The translations under genes were made by a program, and so were the position numbers. This document shows, one piece after another, positions 1 to 7,247 of a stretch of 64,000 bases of DNA. The stretch lies in NCBI GenBank assembly GCA_020723485.1, contig DYIU01000002.1, positions 963,190 through 1,027,189 of the forward strand, given 5' to 3'. The first letter of the stretch is position 1. Each line of letters begins with the position of its first letter. Origin of the DNA: Acidimicrobium ferrooxidans (GTDB lineage: Bacteria > Actinomycetota > Geothermincolia > Fen-727 > Anoxymicrobiaceae). A model generated the notes under the pieces. It searched no databases. It was not told the origin of the DNA and was given only the letters and a program-made list of their open reading frames with translations.

Positions 1-1
1 C

Positions 2-973
2 GGCACCGAGGCCAACAACCTGGCGGTAAAGGGCATCGCCTGGGCCGCTCGCAAGAAGGGAAACCACGTGGTCGTCTCCGCCGTTGAGCACTTCTCGGTT
101 CTGCACGCCGCGAGGACTCTCGAGAAGTTCGGCATGGAGGTGACGGAGGTCCCGGTGGACTCCTACGGCATGGTCGATCCCGAATCGATAAAGGAGGCCA
201 TCACCTCCGACACCGTCCTGGTCTCAGTGATGACGGCGAACGGTGAGATAGGCACGATACAGCCGGTCCAGGAGATAGCGGCGGCAGCCGCTGAAAAGGG
301 CGTAGGATTCCATACGGACGCGGTAGCGGCCGCCGGGTACATCCCGCTGGACGTGAAGACCATGGGCGCCGACGCGGTGTCCATCGCCTCCGACCTCCTT
401 TACGGGCCCAAGGGGGTCGGGGCGCTCTGGGTCAGGAAGGGCAGGCGCCTGATGGCGCTCCTCGACGGGGGCGTCCAGGAGGGAGGGCGCCGGGGAGGTA
501 CCGAGAACGTGCCCGGCATCGTGGGCATGGGCAAGGCCGCCGAGCTGGCCGCCCGCGACCTCGAAACGCGCGCCGAATACCTCCGGGGCATGAGCTCCGA
601 GCTGCTGAAATGGCTGCCCGAGTCCATCCCGCGGCTGAGTGTTACGGGCCACATGGAAAAGCGCCTGCCGTGGAACGCGAGCTTCGTGGTCGAGTTCATC
701 GAGGGCGAGGGCATGCTCCTGTTCCTGGACCAGAAGGGCATTGCGGTGTCCAGCGGGTCGGCCTGCACGTCACGGGCCCTCAAGGGCTCCCACGTGCTCA
801 CCGCCTGCAGCATCCCGGCGGAGATCGCGCAGGGGTCTCTGCTGTTCAGCTTCGGGCTCGACAACAAGCCCGAGGACGTCGACTACGTGATAGAGACACT
901 GCCGCCGATAGTCGAGAGGCTGCGGCAGATGTCACCGCTATACGACAAGTTCCTGAAGCAAGGGGGTGGTTGA
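2..973 (+). CDS. iscS: Cysteine desulfurase homologue (NifS/IscS family), 5'-truncated, PLP lysine missing
   Basis: The frame is already open at base 2 (first residues GTEANNLAVKG, a NifS/IscS hallmark), so the N-terminus lies outside the window. The family takes sulfur from cysteine using PLP and a mobile catalytic Cys. The Cys loop is intact (VSSGSACTSR, Cys codon 764-766), as is the His of VEHFSVL that stacks on PLP. However, the segment normally reading S-H-K-x-Y-G-P-K-G reads SDLLYGPKG, so the Schiff-base Lys is Leu (395-397) and the preceding His is Asp (392-394). The Gln of the HxDxxQ motif is Ala (326-328). A PLP-lysine-less IscS is known from Archaeoglobus fulgidus, so this can be a functional sulfur or cluster partner without desulfurase activity. 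It overlaps the IscU scaffold gene by 8 bases, so the two are translationally coupled. Confidence 0.93.
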   Translation, partial: GTEANNLAVKGIAWAARKKGNHVVVSAVEHFSVLHAARTLEKFGMEVTEVPVDSYGMVDPESIKEAITSDTVLVSVMTANGEIGTIQPVQEIAAAAAEKGVGFHTDAVAAAGYIPLDVKTMGADAVSIASDLLYGPKGVGALWVRKGRRLMALLDGGVQEGGRRGGTENVPGIVGMGKAAELAARDLETRAEYLRGMSSELLKWLPESIPRLSVTGHMEKRLPWNASFVVEFIEGEGMLLFLDQKGIAVSSGSACTSRALKGSHVLTACSIPAEIAQGSLLFSFGLDNKPEDVDYVIETLPPIVERLRQMSPLYDKFLKQGGG

Positions 974-1364
974 GATAGCACAGTACAGCGACACGGTCAT
1001 GGACCATTTCATGAACCCTCGCAACGTCGGCGAGATCGAGAGCGCCGACGGGGTCGGGGAGGTGGGAAACCCGGTCTGCGGCGACATGATGACCTTCTAC
1101 ATCGACGTGGACGAAGACGAGCGCATCAAGGACGTGAAGTTCAAGACGTTCGGATGCGGCGCGGCAATAGCGGTCTCGAGCATGGTGAGCGAAATGGCAA
1201 TGGGCAAGACGCTAGACGAGGCTCTCCAGATCTCCAGGGGAGACGTGGCCGAGCAGCTCGGGGGCCTGCCGGAGAACAAGATGCACTGCTCGAACCTGGG
1301 GGCGGACGCTCTGCACAAGGCGATCGAGGATTACAAGAGCAAGAAAGCCGTGAAGGAGGGATGA
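966..1364 (+). CDS. iscU: IscU/NifU-type Fe-S cluster assembly scaffold
   Basis: About 132 residues, the normal length of a stand-alone IscU. It opens with YSDTVMDHFMNPRNVGE, typical of the family, and carries the three cluster-binding cysteines in context (NPVCGD, FGCGA, MHCSN) plus the conserved Asp next to the first Cys. It assembles [2Fe-2S]/[4Fe-4S] clusters using sulfur from the partner encoded just upstream. The GTG start at 966 overlaps the end of the desulfurase gene; ATG at 999 is the alternative but would cut into the conserved N-terminus. The stop overlaps the next start in an ATGA, so three genes are coupled in a row. Confidence 0.95.
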   Translation: MVEIAQYSDTVMDHFMNPRNVGEIESADGVGEVGNPVCGDMMTFYIDVDEDERIKDVKFKTFGCGAAIAVSSMVSEMAMGKTLDEALQISRGDVAEQLGGLPENKMHCSNLGADALHKAIEDYKSKKAVKEG

Positions 1365-1555
1365 GCGTGGGTGAACCTGACGAGAAGAAAGCCGGAACGT
1401 GCCGCTGTCCCTTCTGCGACGTCGAGGTCGAGCTCGAGGAGGAGTCGGTCCTCTGCGTGGCCTGCAAGACCGTGATAGTGGAGTGCGTGAACTGCGGCTC
1501 ACCGGTGCGGGAGGGCGCCGACAGCTGTTCGAACTGCGGCAAGCCGCCCCGCTAG
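1361..1555 (+). CDS. Small double zinc-ribbon protein in the Fe-S assembly operon
   Basis: A 64-residue protein with eight metal-binding-type cysteines in two ribbons: CPFC with CVAC, then CVNC with CSNC. A ninth Cys sits just before the first ribbon (CRCPFC). The acidic linker VEVELEEES lies inside the first ribbon. The ATG at 1361 overlaps the IscU stop (ATGA) and has a perfect AAGGAGGG ribosome site just upstream. The same segment can be read in a longer frame, but only this start keeps the coupling and avoids overlapping IscU. The position next to the scaffold suggests a role in metal or cluster delivery or in regulation; this is inference. I do not recognise a named family. Confidence 0.8.
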   Translation: MSVGEPDEKKAGTCRCPFCDVEVELEEESVLCVACKTVIVECVNCGSPVREGADSCSNCGKPPR

Positions 1556-1618
1556 GCGGCGCCGCCTGGAATGCGCGCGCCTGGGCTGCGGGCCGCCGCT
1601 CAGAGCGCAGGGGGAGTC

Positions 1619-2095
1619 ATGAGCGAGAAGATGACGGTCATCGTCTTCAGCGATGACCTGGACAGGGCCCTGGCGGCGTTCAACCTGGCCAACACCGGAG
1701 CCTCCATGGGGATGGAGGTGACGATGTTCTTCACCTTCTGGGGCCTCGGGGTCATCAAGAAGGAGAGGGTCGCCAGGGGCGACAAGAGCTTCATGCAGTG
1801 GGCCATGGGCCTCATGAAGCGGGGCAGCGCCAGGCGCCTCAAGATGTCGCAGATGAACATGCTGGGCTTCGGCACGAGCACGATGAAGTCCATGATGAAG
1901 ACCTACCGGATGCCGTCGCTCCAGGAAGGGATTGCCCTCGCGAAGGAGCAGGGTGTGAAGTTCATGGCCTGCACCACCTCGATGGCGCTGATGGGGCTGA
2001 CCAGGGATGACTTCATCGACGAGGTCGACGATGTCGCAGGCGCTGCGACCTACCTCGGAATCGCGTCCGAGGGCAAGGTCAACCTGTTCATTTAG
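1619..2095 (+). CDS. DsrE/DsrF/DrsH-like sulfur-relay family protein
   Basis: About 158 residues starting MSEKMTVIVFSDDLDRALAA, the Rossmann-like opening of the DsrE superfamily, with the family's NTGASMGMEVTMFFTFWG segment. A conserved-position cysteine lies in KFMACTTSM near the C-terminus, where DrsE_2 proteins carry their persulfide Cys. Such proteins are thought to pass sulfane sulfur or sit at the membrane with TusA and rhodanese partners. ATG 1619 follows AGGGGGAG; an upstream GTG/ATG extension from 1571 lacks a good ribosome site. A TusA-like gene follows 110 bases later, which fits a sulfur-relay operon. The TAG stop is part of a repeat-element end (TTTAGGGTCAGACC). Confidence 0.85.
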   Translation: MSEKMTVIVFSDDLDRALAAFNLANTGASMGMEVTMFFTFWGLGVIKKERVARGDKSFMQWAMGLMKRGSARRLKMSQMNMLGFGTSTMKSMMKTYRMPSLQEGIALAKEQGVKFMACTTSMALMGLTRDDFIDEVDDVAGAATYLGIASEGKVNLFI

Positions 2096-2122
2096 GGTCA
2101 GACCATTTTCGTTGCATTGGCA
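2095..2122 (+). repeat. Solitary arm of the GGGTCAGACC palindromic element
   Basis: GGGTCAGACCATTTTCGTTG continuing to GCATTGGCA matches the left arm of the full elements at 43203 and 40051 with one or two differences. No matching right arm lies downstream. Its first base is the last base of the TAG stop of the DsrE-like gene. Probably the remnant of a longer element. Confidence 0.75.
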
Positions 2123-2204
2123 TCAGTAATTAACAGGCGCAACACGCGTCGCGGTCGAAGGGGCCCGCGCAAGGAGACGCCGGGTTGCCCCACGGGAGGC
2201 GAAA

Positions 2205-2435
2205 ATGGATGCGGACAAGACGATTGACTGCGTCGGGTTGTACTGCCCGATGCCGATAGTGAAGACGGCCCAGGCGATGAAGGAGCTCGAGCCCGGGCAG
2301 GTCCTCGAGGTGCTTGCCGATGACGCGGGCATAAAGAGCGACATGCCAGCGTGGTGTGAGAAAACGGGCAACGAATGCGTCTCTATCGATGAAGAGGGGG
2401 ACGAGATAAAGGTCTACGTCCGGAAAACCGGATGA
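2205..2435 (+). CDS. tusA: TusA-like sulfurtransferase
   Basis: A 76-residue SirA/TusA fold protein. The signature CPMPIVK (family pattern CPxPxxxxK-like) lies at residues 14-20 after DCVGLY, giving the persulfide-carrying cysteine. A second Cys lies in PAWCEKTGNEC. TusA proteins relay sulfane sulfur between desulfurases or rhodaneses and acceptors. The gene follows the DsrE-like gene, from which it is separated by a repeat-element arm, and the upstream GGAGGCGAAA gives the ribosome site. The combination of desulfurase homologue, IscU, DsrE-like and TusA points to one sulfur-handling locus. Confidence 0.92.
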   Translation: MDADKTIDCVGLYCPMPIVKTAQAMKELEPGQVLEVLADDAGIKSDMPAWCEKTGNECVSIDEEGDEIKVYVRKTG

Positions 2436-2470
2436 CGCCCGTAATTAACAGCTGCCGGAGGTGATGGGAC

Positions 2471-2974
2471 TTGGCGGACGAAGCGATCAGTGACGGTCTT
2501 CACCAGGCCTACGAGGGCGAGGCCAAGGCGAGCGTGAGGCTGAAGGTCTACGCCGAGAAGGCTGACAAGGAAGAGTACCCGGGGGTGGCAAAGCTGTTCC
2601 GCGCAATCGCGGAGTCTGAGGCCATCCACGCCCGTAACAACCTCAAGATGCTCGGAGAGGTCAAGGACACTGAGACCAACCTCTCGGACTCCTTCGCGCG
2701 CGAGACCAAGGTCGCGGGGGTCCATTACAGCGATTTCATCGCCAGGGCCGAGGCGGCCGGCGACGAGAACGCCGCGAGGATGTTCACCTGGGCGCGCGAC
2801 GTCGAGGACGTGCACGCGAAGCTCTACGAGAAAGCCCTCGAGCACCTCGTCGCCGAGGAGGAGAATCCCACTTACTTCGTCTGCGACGTCTGTGGGTACG
2901 TCGCAGACGGCCAGGTCCCGGACAAGTGCCCGGTGTGCGGCAGCCCGGCCACCGTGTTCTTCGAGACGCGTTAG
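2471..2974 (+). CDS. Rubrerythrin
   Basis: 167 residues with the two-domain layout of classical rubrerythrin: an N-terminal ferritin-like di-iron domain (Glu residues in AYEGEAKA, AESEAIHARNNLKML and the later helix DVEDVHAKLYEKAL) and a C-terminal rubredoxin-type [Fe(SCys)4] centre made of CDVCG and CPVCG. It reduces hydrogen peroxide at the expense of NADH-linked donors and is typical of anaerobes. The start is TTG 2471, placed about 5 bases after GGAGGTGATGG; no in-frame ATG exists nearby. It stands between the sulfur operon and the kinase gene and may have its own transcript. Confidence 0.93.
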   Translation: MADEAISDGLHQAYEGEAKASVRLKVYAEKADKEEYPGVAKLFRAIAESEAIHARNNLKMLGEVKDTETNLSDSFARETKVAGVHYSDFIARAEAAGDENAARMFTWARDVEDVHAKLYEKALEHLVAEEENPTYFVCDVCGYVADGQVPDKCPVCGSPATVFFETR

Positions 2975-3059
2975 CGGACTCCCGAAAGGTGTTCCCCGGG
3001 GCGGGGAAAAAGTATATTCAGTAGGTCGGCTCCTGTGACCACGAAGGGACAAGCTCTCG

Positions 3060-4871
3060 ATGGTTGGTAAAGTTCTCAACTCCCGGTACGAGCTCGAGCA
3101 GCTGATCGGCACCGGCGGAATGGCGGACGTCTACATGGCCCGGGACAACCTCCTGGGCCGCACCGTGGCTGTCAAGATACTGCACCCGCAGTACGCCAAG
3201 GACGAGGTTTTCATCGCGCGGTTCCGCCAGGAGGCCCAGGCCGCGGCGAACCTCAACCAGCCGAACATCGTGAACGTCTACGACTGGGGGATAGAGAACA
3301 GCACTTACTACCTGGTCATGGAATACGTCGAGGGCCGCGACCTCAAGGACATCATCCTCCAGGGAGGGCCCCTCCTCCCGGAGCGCGCGGTCGAGATAGC
3401 GATGTCGATATGCCTGGCGCTCCAAGCGGCGCACGCGCAGGGGATAGTCCACCGCGACATAAAGCCACAGAACATCATCGTGACCTACGATAACAAGATA
3501 AAGGTCATGGACTTCGGCATCGCCCGCACGACAGGCGGCTCGGCGATGACGCAGACCGGCACAATAATGGGAACTGCGCAGTACATCAGCCCGGAGCAGG
3601 CCCAGGGCCGCGCCGCCGACCCGCGCTCCGACCTCTACTCCCTTGGTGTGGTCCTCTACGAGATGTTGACCGGCAAGGTCCCGTTCGACGGCGACAACCC
3701 GGTCTCCATAGCCTATAAGCACGTCAGGGAGGACCCTCTTCCTCCGACGATGGTAAACCCCGACATCTCCCCCGGGCTCGAGGCAGTGGTCATGAAGGCC
3801 CTGTCTAAGAACCCGGAGAACCGCTACCAGAGCGCTGTCGAGATGCGCTCCGACCTGGAGCGCTGCCTCGAGGGCGCTCCTGTCTTCGCTACGCCGGTGC
3901 TTCCGGCTGACGAGGCGGCACTCGGGGCGACCCGGGCGTACCCGGTGGCGGCGGGCGCGCCCCCGGCCAAGCGATCGCTCGCCTGGCTGTGGATATCGAT
4001 CATCGTGATAGCCGTCCTGGCCGGAATAGGGGTCGGAGTCTGGGCGATTGCGCGCAACACCGGAGGCGCTACCGTGCCCAGCGTGACCGGCAAATCCGTA
4101 GCGGAGGCCGAGCAGCAGCTCGAGGCTGAGGGCCTGAAGATGAAGGTCGCGAAGACGGTAGTCGACGCGGAGAGGCCCAAGGACACGGTCATCAGCCAGG
4201 ACCCATCCCCCGGCACCAAGATCGACAAGGGCGGCACGGTCGAGGTCGTGGTCAGCAAGGGCCCCAACCTCGGCGAGGTACCCGGAGTCACCGGCAAGAC
4301 CCGGACCGAGGCCCAGGGCATCCTGGAGGCCGCGGGCTTCGAGCTCGGCGACGTAACCGAGGCTTACAGCGCGTCGGTCGAGAAAGGCAAGGTCGCCTCG
4401 CAGCAGCCCGAGGCCGGCACCCAGGTGTCCAGAGGGAGCTCGGTCTCGATCGTCATCAGCAAGGGGCCTGAGATGGTCAACGTCCCCAGCGTGGTGGGCA
4501 TGACCCAGGCGGCGGCCACCGAGAGGCTCGAGGGCTCCGGGCTCGTGGCGCAGGTCGAGACGGAGACCTCCACGACTGTGCCCGAAGGGAACGTCATATC
4601 TCAGAGCCCGAGCGCCGGTCAGAGCGTCGCCAAGGGGTCCAGGGTCACGATAGTGGTCGCGGAGCAGGCGCCCCAGGTGCCGAACGTCATCGGCCAGTTG
4701 AAGGCCGACGCCGAGAACACCCTGGTCAGCGCCGGATTCTCTGTCACAGTCATCAACCAGACGACCGCCGACCCGACAAAGGTCGGCAGGGTTATCAACC
4801 AGGACCCGGCGCCGCTCAGCGAGGCTGCCGCGGGCAGCTCGGTAAAGATTTATGTCGGGGTGGCCCCCTGA
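3060..4871 (+). CDS. pknB: PASTA-domain serine/threonine protein kinase (PknB/StkP type)
   Basis: 603 residues. Kinase domain about 10-275 with the glycine loop GTGGMADV, Lys39 in VAVKIL, catalytic Asp133 in HRDIKPQN and Asp151 in MDFG. A single transmembrane segment at about 306-331 (WISIIVIAVLAGIGVGVW) follows, then four extracellular PASTA repeats, each beginning with a V-P-x-V-x-G type motif and ending near S-K-G-P. These kinases sense muropeptides or lipid II and control growth and cell-wall synthesis in Gram-positive bacteria. No PP2C phosphatase, FtsW or PBP gene is adjacent, unlike the usual actinobacterial and Firmicutes clusters. ATG 3060 has AAGGGA upstream. Confidence 0.96.
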   Translation: MVGKVLNSRYELEQLIGTGGMADVYMARDNLLGRTVAVKILHPQYAKDEVFIARFRQEAQAAANLNQPNIVNVYDWGIENSTYYLVMEYVEGRDLKDIILQGGPLLPERAVEIAMSICLALQAAHAQGIVHRDIKPQNIIVTYDNKIKVMDFGIARTTGGSAMTQTGTIMGTAQYISPEQAQGRAADPRSDLYSLGVVLYEMLTGKVPFDGDNPVSIAYKHVREDPLPPTMVNPDISPGLEAVVMKALSKNPENRYQSAVEMRSDLERCLEGAPVFATPVLPADEAALGATRAYPVAAGAPPAKRSLAWLWISIIVIAVLAGIGVGVWAIARNTGGATVPSVTGKSVAEAEQQLEAEGLKMKVAKTVVDAERPKDTVISQDPSPGTKIDKGGTVEVVVSKGPNLGEVPGVTGKTRTEAQGILEAAGFELGDVTEAYSASVEKGKVASQQPEAGTQVSRGSSVSIVISKGPEMVNVPSVVGMTQAAATERLEGSGLVAQVETETSTTVPEGNVISQSPSAGQSVAKGSRVTIVVAEQAPQVPNVIGQLKADAENTLVSAGFSVTVINQTTADPTKVGRVINQDPAPLSEAAAGSSVKIYVGVAP

Positions 4872-4882
4872 CGATATTACTT

Positions 4883-4907
4883 CCGGGCACCCGCATCGGG
4901 CGCCCGG
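4883..4907 (+). other. Intergenic hairpin after the kinase gene
   Basis: CCGGGC-A-CCCG and CGGG-C-GCCCGG form a ten-pair stem with one internal mismatch around a CAT loop. It lies 12 bases after the kinase stop. There is no U-tract after it, so it may be a weak or factor-assisted terminator or an mRNA 3' stabiliser. Confidence 0.4.
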
Positions 4908-4943
4908 TCACCTGGAACAGTCCCGGTTGAGCAAGGAGGAGTC

Positions 4944-5705
4944 ATGCAACGGGCAATAATGCTTGCGAACCTGCTGGACGAGGCAAAGGAAGTCGACGTC
5001 CCCGACGCGTTCGTGCTCCAGAACAAGAAGCTCCTGAAGGTGCAGATGCAGGCGGCCGGGGGCCAGGTGCTCACAAAGGCCGGGGCGATGATCGCCTACC
5101 AGGGCCAGGTCACATTCGCGCGCAAGGGCGGTGGGGCCGGCAAGTGGCTCAAGAAGCAGATCTCCGGCGAACAGTTCACCCTGATGGAGGCCACCGGGAC
5201 GGGAGACCTGTTCCTTGCAGACGGCGCGAACGATATCGTCCTTCTCTACCTGCAGGATGAGGCCATCGGGGTCGAGTCGTTGAACCTGCTCGCGTTCACC
5301 CCCAGCCTGCAGTGGGACATCAAGATGATAAAAGGCGTGGCAGGCATGATGGGCGGAGGCCTGTGGAATGTCTCGCTCCAGGGGACGGGTTACCTCGCGC
5401 TCATCAGCAAGGGAGAGCCCATGGCGCTCGCCGTCACCCCCGACTCACCTACGTACACCGACCCGAACGCGACCGTCGCCTGGTCCGCCGGTCTCGAGCC
5501 CGCTGTCCACACCGACGCGAACCTTTCGAGCCTGAAGGGCATCTTCGGCTCCATGTCGAGCGGCGAGACGTTCCAGCTGGCGTTCCAGGGGCAGGGCTAC
5601 GTGATAGTCCAGCCCAGCGAGTTGCCGCCGACCACGCAGATGGCCGGCCCGGGCGGCGGAGGAGGGGCCGCCGGCGGCATCCTGGGCGGCATCCTGGGCC
5701 AGTAG
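4944..5705 (+). CDS. AIM24-family protein
   Basis: 253 residues with the all-beta AIM24/TIGR00266-type layout: LLKVQMQAAGGQVLTKAGAMIAY, then a TGTGDLFLAD segment, GVESLNLLAFTPSLQW and a terminal LAFQGQGYVIVQPSE, all familiar from this family. The molecular role is not established; proteins of this group are trimeric beta-sandwiches related to TNF-like folds. The C-terminus is a low-complexity Gly/Ala tail (GPGGGGGAAGGILGGILGQ). ATG 4944 follows AAGGAGGAGTC. The TAG stop abuts the repeat element that begins at 5705. Possibly co-transcribed with the kinase gene, with a hairpin in between. Confidence 0.82.
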   Translation: MQRAIMLANLLDEAKEVDVPDAFVLQNKKLLKVQMQAAGGQVLTKAGAMIAYQGQVTFARKGGGAGKWLKKQISGEQFTLMEATGTGDLFLADGANDIVLLYLQDEAIGVESLNLLAFTPSLQWDIKMIKGVAGMMGGGLWNVSLQGTGYLALISKGEPMALAVTPDSPTYTDPNATVAWSAGLEPAVHTDANLSSLKGIFGSMSSGETFQLAFQGQGYVIVQPSELPPTTQMAGPGGGGGAAGGILGGILGQ

Positions 5706-5820
5706 GGGTCAGACCACTTTCGTTCCGTTAGCAACACCAACAACATAAGCAACAAGGCCGGTTCGGCCGTGTTGCGAAAGTACACTTGTGTTGCTAACGG
5801 AACGAAAGTGGTCTGACCCC
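5705..5820. repeat. Palindromic GGGGTCAGACC element, complete copy
   Basis: A 116-bp element with perfect 33-bp inverted ends: GGGGTCAGACCACTTTCGTT onward at 5705-5737 and its reverse complement at 5788-5820. The left part of the loop is A/C-rich (CAACAACATAAGCAACAA) and contains a small GGCCGGTTCGGCC hairpin. It encodes nothing. It begins two bases after the stop codon of the AIM24 gene. Homologous copies occur at 23671, 40051 and 43203. Confidence 0.9.
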
Positions 5821-5933
5821 ATTGAGATGCCTCATTGCGTGGTTTTCCCCTGCTCTATACACTGTTTTCGGAGCCACTGAAAAGGCCCGGAACCGCGGCT
5901 TTCCGTGCGGTAGGAAACTGCCCGGAAAATCAT

Positions 5934-5961
5934 TTGAAATTTACAAATAATTGTGTATAAA
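5934..5961 (+). promoter_or_regulatory. Candidate sigma70-type promoter of the Hdr/ETF operon
   Basis: TTGAAA (5934-5939) and TATAAA (5956-5961) are separated by 16 bases within a markedly A/T-rich patch, the only such patch before the operon. The first gene starts 88 bases further on. Confidence 0.55.
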
Positions 5962-6020
5962 ATTCAACTGCTTTAATCGGATGTGAGTCGCGGTGCGCCC
6001 TTTCAGGGTGCGCCGATTCA

Positions 6021-6036
6021 TGTCAGCAACCTGACA
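6021..6036. promoter_or_regulatory. Inverted repeat TGTCAG-CAAC-CTGACA, possible operator
   Basis: A perfect 6-bp inverted repeat with a 4-base spacer, downstream of the predicted transcription start and 13 bases before the ATG at 6049. It could be a repressor site or an mRNA hairpin that affects translation. Low certainty because it is short. Confidence 0.3.
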
Positions 6037-6048
6037 ATGGAGTAGAAC

Positions 6049-7182
6049 ATGAGCATCGAAGAGGGAACTTTTGTGCAGAAATACGACCTTCTCGGTTGTA
6101 TACAGTGCGGCAGGTGCACCGGTGGTTGTCCCGTCACGGTGCGCACCCCGCTCAACGTCCGCCGCTTCGTGTACGACACGGTCGACGATGAGCGCCTCGA
6201 GGAGCTCTCCGAGAACCCGGACATCTGGGACTGCACCACGTGCAACACCTGCGCCATCCGGTGCCCGAAGGGCCTGGAGCCGTTCGAGGTCCTTCTCGGA
6301 CTCAGGGCCATGAGGGCCGAGGAAGGCAACCTCGAACCGACCGCCATAACGGCGCTGGAGAGCATGTTCAACAACGGCAATCCCTGGGGCAAGGCCGCGG
6401 CCAAGCGCCTCGACTGGGCCGAGGGGATCGACAACCTCAAAGTCCTCGAGGAGGGGCAGAAGACCGACGTCCTGCTCCACATCTGCTGCACCGCCGCTTA
6501 CGACCCCAAGATACAGCCGTTCGTCAGGAATCTCGTCAGGGTCCTGGACGCAGCCGGGGTCGACTACGGGCTCATCGGCGAAGAGGAGAAGCACTGCGGC
6601 TCCGAAGCCCGCAGGCTCGGCGAGGAGGGCCTGTTCGAGTACTTCGACGAGGAGAACACCGAGCTCTTCGCCCGCTACGACTTCCAGCGCCTGGTGACCC
6701 TCTCCCCCCATTGCTTCAACTCATTCAAGAACGAGTACACCAACCTGGACATCCCGGTGATGCACTACACCCAGCTCGTCGCGGAGCTCCTCGAGGACGG
6801 AAAGCTCGAGCTCTCCAAGGAAGTGGCATCCAAGGTCGTCTTCCACGACCCATGCTACCTCGGCAAGAAGAACCTGGTCTTCGACGAGCCCCGTTACATC
6901 CTGGGCAAGATACCGGGTGTCGAGACCACCGAGTTCTTCCGCTCGAAGGAGCGAAGCCTCTGCTGCGAGGGCGGCGGCGGAAAGATGTGGGTCGAGTCCG
7001 AGTCCAAGGCGCCCCGCCTGGCCGAGACCAGGGTGGCCGACGCTCACGACCTGGGCGCACAGACCATAGCTGTCGCCTGCCCGTTCTGCTGGCTGACCAT
7101 CGAGGACGCCATAAAGGCCAAGGGCTACGAAGAGGAGATGCAGGTCAAGGACATCCTCGAGCTGCTCGACGAGGCCCTCTGA
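6049..7182 (+). CDS. HdrC-HdrB fusion (HdrD-like Fe-S oxidoreductase)
   Basis: 377 residues. An N-terminal HdrC-like part binds two [4Fe-4S] clusters (CIQCGRCTGGCP at residues 17-28 and CTTCNTCAIRCP). The HdrB-like part has two CCG-type cysteine domains: the first with HICC, KHCGS and SPHC, the second with HDPCYLGKK, CCEGGGGK and ACPFC, as needed for noncubane clusters. Such proteins reduce disulfides or serve as the electron-transfer partner of ETF. The gene opens the eight-gene operon, is followed by etfBA, and probably supplies the HdrBC function otherwise absent from the cluster. ATG 6049 follows GGAGTAGAAC. Confidence 0.9.
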   Translation: MSIEEGTFVQKYDLLGCIQCGRCTGGCPVTVRTPLNVRRFVYDTVDDERLEELSENPDIWDCTTCNTCAIRCPKGLEPFEVLLGLRAMRAEEGNLEPTAITALESMFNNGNPWGKAAAKRLDWAEGIDNLKVLEEGQKTDVLLHICCTAAYDPKIQPFVRNLVRVLDAAGVDYGLIGEEEKHCGSEARRLGEEGLFEYFDEENTELFARYDFQRLVTLSPHCFNSFKNEYTNLDIPVMHYTQLVAELLEDGKLELSKEVASKVVFHDPCYLGKKNLVFDEPRYILGKIPGVETTEFFRSKERSLCCEGGGGKMWVESESKAPRLAETRVADAHDLGAQTIAVACPFCWLTIEDAIKAKGYEEEMQVKDILELLDEAL

Positions 7183-7247
7183 TGAATAGGGAACCAAGAA
7201 GGTATCAGACTGTAAGGTAACTCTAAGAGAAGTGAGGTGAACCGGGT

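Larger units (their letters stand above)
5821..6048. other. Intergenic leader of the Hdr/ETF operon
   Basis: About 230 bases without a gene. It holds an A/T-rich stretch with a sigma70-like promoter (5934-5961), a GCGCCC/GGGTGCGC hairpin near 5995-6013 and a TGTCAG/CTGACA inverted repeat at 6021-6036 directly before the first gene. I see no small reading frame with a ribosome site. Confidence 0.6.

Noticed and set aside
2992-3010. TTCCCC-GGGGC-GGGGAA hairpin as terminator of rubrerythrin
   Set aside because: It is followed by A residues on the plus strand, not T, so it does not fit a rho-independent terminator in that direction.
5705-5820. CRISPR or riboswitch reading of the palindromic elements
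   Set aside because: There are no regularly spaced repeats with unique spacers, no cas genes, and the elements lie after stop codons rather than in leaders.
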